DNA of 52,321 bases from Nostoc sp. GT001 (lineage in GTDB: Bacteria > Cyanobacteriota > Cyanobacteriia > Cyanobacteriales > Nostocaceae), in NCBI RefSeq assembly GCF_030382115.1, contig NZ_JAUDRJ010000003.1, forward strand, positions 6,214,811-6,267,131. The letters run 5' to 3'. The notes under the pieces were generated by a model. That model saw nothing but the letters and a program-made list of their open reading frames with translations, made no database searches and was not told the DNA's origin. The translations under genes and the position numbers were made by a program. Positions 50,743-52,321 of the stretch are shown here, piece by piece (the first letter of the stretch is position 1; each line of letters opens with the position of its first letter).

Positions 50743-51984
50743 CTAACAACCACGTAGCCGAGTTTTCTCGTAATAAATCCGAAGTAACTGCTGCTCTTTC
50801 ACAGGCTGAGGAAATTTATGAATCTTTGCCACAGGATTCAGGATTTCTGACTCTGATATCCCAAAAATGGTCAGTACAGCTTGCTCTGGCATTACAAGTA
50901 AACTTTTAGCTACTTGCAGCATACAGAGTTCAACATTATTAAAGTGTTTCCGGCACGTAATCATCTCCTGAATTTGATGAATTAGTGCCAGCCCCGCAAA
51001 CTGGATAACGCGCGAAATAAAGTCACTGCGGTATTCCAAAATCATTGGAAAAGCATTTATATAAGACCTAATTAAGGCAATAATTGAAGGTTGTAAAATC
51101 TCTAACGGTGTTAATGCCAAATTTAGAGATTCTTCTAACTCAATGGTGGGGTCTACTACCAGACTCTTGAGCCAAATTCCTAAATAGCTGGCCAGTAAAG
51201 TTCCTAAATCAAAGGCTGGGTCTCCCCAAGAACAAGCTTCCCAGTCAATTAGTCGTATAAGACAATTGTCTAATTGCTCCCATTTGGAATGAACCAAAAT
51301 GTTGTTCAATTTCAGGTCGTTGTGAGTTAAACAGCAAGGATTCCAGCTATATGCCAAATCTGCGATCGCAGATTCCAAACTCTCGTATTGTTGATAGAGA
51401 ACATAGAATTTTAGTGCATCCGTGGGAACAGTCCCAAAAATCTCCGGCCCAATCGACCCTACCCCTTGAGCTGGATTGTAAAACCCGTAGCGAAACTCTC
51501 CTTGGGGAGCAGTTGCCATAAAATCCCGATATTCTCGGCGGTTGTAGGTGGCGCGATGCAGTCCCGCCAAAGTTGTGCCGATGGCAGAAGCAATTTCTTG
51601 TGGAAAAATCTCATTGTTGTGGTACAATGTCGCAAGCTCTAGATATTCATTCAAGTAGCTACGGACAAGAATCGAATTTTCTTCGTCAAAATGCACTACC
51701 AATGGCGCGATGGCTGAAGTATTACCTAGAACTGGAAACTGTTGTAGCAATTGGTGAAACAGCCACTCCTGAAACAATTCATGAGGCGCGCCGTCATTGT
51801 TGTTAACGTTACGTTCTTGTTTTACGAGCAGTTGGCGATTATCTGTTAAAGTCACTAGTAAATTGAAATTGTTCTGACTACTTCCTGGCAACTCAGATTT
51901 GTCTGATGGGCCATCTTCTGAGCTACACAGACCCGCCTCTTGCAGATACTGGATAACGTTATGAGAAGACAGTGATAATACCAT
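50743..51984 (-). CDS. APH-fold phosphotransferase paired with HopA1 protein
   Basis: A 413-residue aminoglycoside-phosphotransferase-fold kinase. The ATP Lys is likely in LLVKQERNVNNN, the catalytic loop is CLTHNDLKLNNILV (H-x-D-x4-N) and the metal motif is LIRLIDWEACSWGDPAFDLG. The N-terminal leader (about 1-45) and a long C-terminal helical part exceed typical APH size. The substrate may be a peptide, as for LxmK in class V lanthipeptide synthesis, but an aminoglycoside or small molecule is not excluded. ATG 51984 has AGGA 8 nt upstream. It is the first of the two genes; the HopA1 gene follows at 50617. Confidence 0.75.
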   Translation of the reverse strand: MVLSLSSHNVIQYLQEAGLCSSEDGPSDKSELPGSSQNNFNLLVTLTDNRQLLVKQERNVNNNDGAPHELFQEWLFHQLLQQFPVLGNTSAIAPLVVHFDEENSILVRSYLNEYLELATLYHNNEIFPQEIASAIGTTLAGLHRATYNRREYRDFMATAPQGEFRYGFYNPAQGVGSIGPEIFGTVPTDALKFYVLYQQYESLESAIADLAYSWNPCCLTHNDLKLNNILVHSKWEQLDNCLIRLIDWEACSWGDPAFDLGTLLASYLGIWLKSLVVDPTIELEESLNLALTPLEILQPSIIALIRSYINAFPMILEYRSDFISRVIQFAGLALIHQIQEMITCRKHFNNVELCMLQVAKSLLVMPEQAVLTIFGISESEILNPVAKIHKFPQPVKEQQLLRIYYEKTRLRGC

Positions 51985-52321
51985 GTATTATTTCCTACTT
52001 CATTAAATTAATTAAACTTATCGTGTCAAATTTGCTTGGTCTTAAGAGTTTTTAGTAGATAGGAACTAATGCAAGAAGAGAGATGTGAATAACAATAAAG
52101 ATTTCTACAATCTACTAATATCTCATATTTAGGAGTAAAACCTGCCAAAATGGCACCAATTCCTTTGCAATTCCTTTAAAATTGGCTCCCAGATACCCTG
52201 ACATCTTTACACTTTATCAGCATAGTTACTTAGATACATCTAGAGTAAGTTTTGTGGTAAAGCCTTTTTTTGTGGACAAGAAACATCCCCAGCAAAAAAA
52301 CTGATTGGTAGCAGATGTGTT
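51985..52321. other. Right-edge spacer upstream of the kinase gene, with an open end
   Basis: Holds the promoter of the kinase/HopA1 unit. On the minus strand a frame enters from the window edge and reads NTSATNQFFCWGCFLSTKKG then FTTKLTLDVSK before a TAA at 52226-52228, with many Ser/Thr and two Cys. It could be the tail of a precursor peptide or only chance; two other frames are open for about 30 codons too. The stretch 52150-52195 has AATTCCTTT direct repeats and CCAATT/AATTGG inverted pairs. Confidence 0.35.

Overview
The window comes from a filamentous, probably heterocyst-forming cyanobacterium close to Nostoc. The signs are frequent GCGATCGC (HIP1) octamers, heptamer tandem repeats (STRRs) between genes, many palindromic dispersed repeats, and cyanobacterial gene families (CrtD, HCP, CTDH, a PirA-like protein, DUF1400, Uma2, DUF4330). 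It reads as ordinary chromosome with mostly single genes or pairs. I saw no rRNA, tRNA, CRISPR array, phage or plasmid module.

Layout. 0.5-9 kb: DUF948/YtxH envelope pair, ACT-domain malic enzyme, small membrane protein, an internally deleted IS66-type element, prohibitin-like protein, dprA, DUF1400-SGNH hydrolase. 9-19 kb: YdcF/DUF2301 pair, SAM hydroxide adenosyltransferase, a 51-codon PirA-like gene with an NtcA-type box, Uma2 nuclease, crtD, saccharopine dehydrogenase-like protein, small exported protein, Na+/H+ antiporter. 19-27 kb: two glycosyltransferases, a FluG-type amidohydrolase next to a frameshifted glutamine synthetase-like gene, and a large exported beta-propeller protein with 81-bp coding repeats. 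27-36 kb: DUF2470 protein, PPP phosphatase, M48 protease, DUF4330 protein, alpha/beta hydrolase, two cyanobacterial proteins of unknown role, ftsE, WecG/TagA glycosyltransferase. 36-43 kb: NarL-type regulator, a receiver-GAF-PP2C phosphatase with an RsbW-like kinase 3 bp behind it, a CTDH carotenoid carrier, a QueG-HAD fusion, an acidic disordered protein, and a helical carotenoid protein (HCP). 43-52 kb: MacB-type ATPase, hypothetical acidic protein, small-protein/HNH pair, MDR dehydrogenase, zinc-ribbon protein, glycosyltransferase, exonuclease III, and at the right edge an APH-fold kinase followed by a HopA1-family protein.

What works together. Three genes concern carotenoids: crtD makes modified carotenoids, and CTDH and HCP, 2.5 kb apart, are the separate halves of an orange-carotenoid-protein-like photoprotective system. 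The PP2C/RsbW pair is a partner-switching module without its STAS protein. The kinase/HopA1 pair matches the kinase-plus-lyase of class V lanthipeptide synthetases and is the best candidate for an undescribed system; its possible precursor would lie outside or at the window edge.

Mobile and repeat DNA is a major theme: several 95-150 bp elements with terminal inverted repeats (MITE-like), STRR tracts in heptamer register, and dispersed palindromes that enter genes, including an in-frame insertion in dprA and repeats that supply stop codons.
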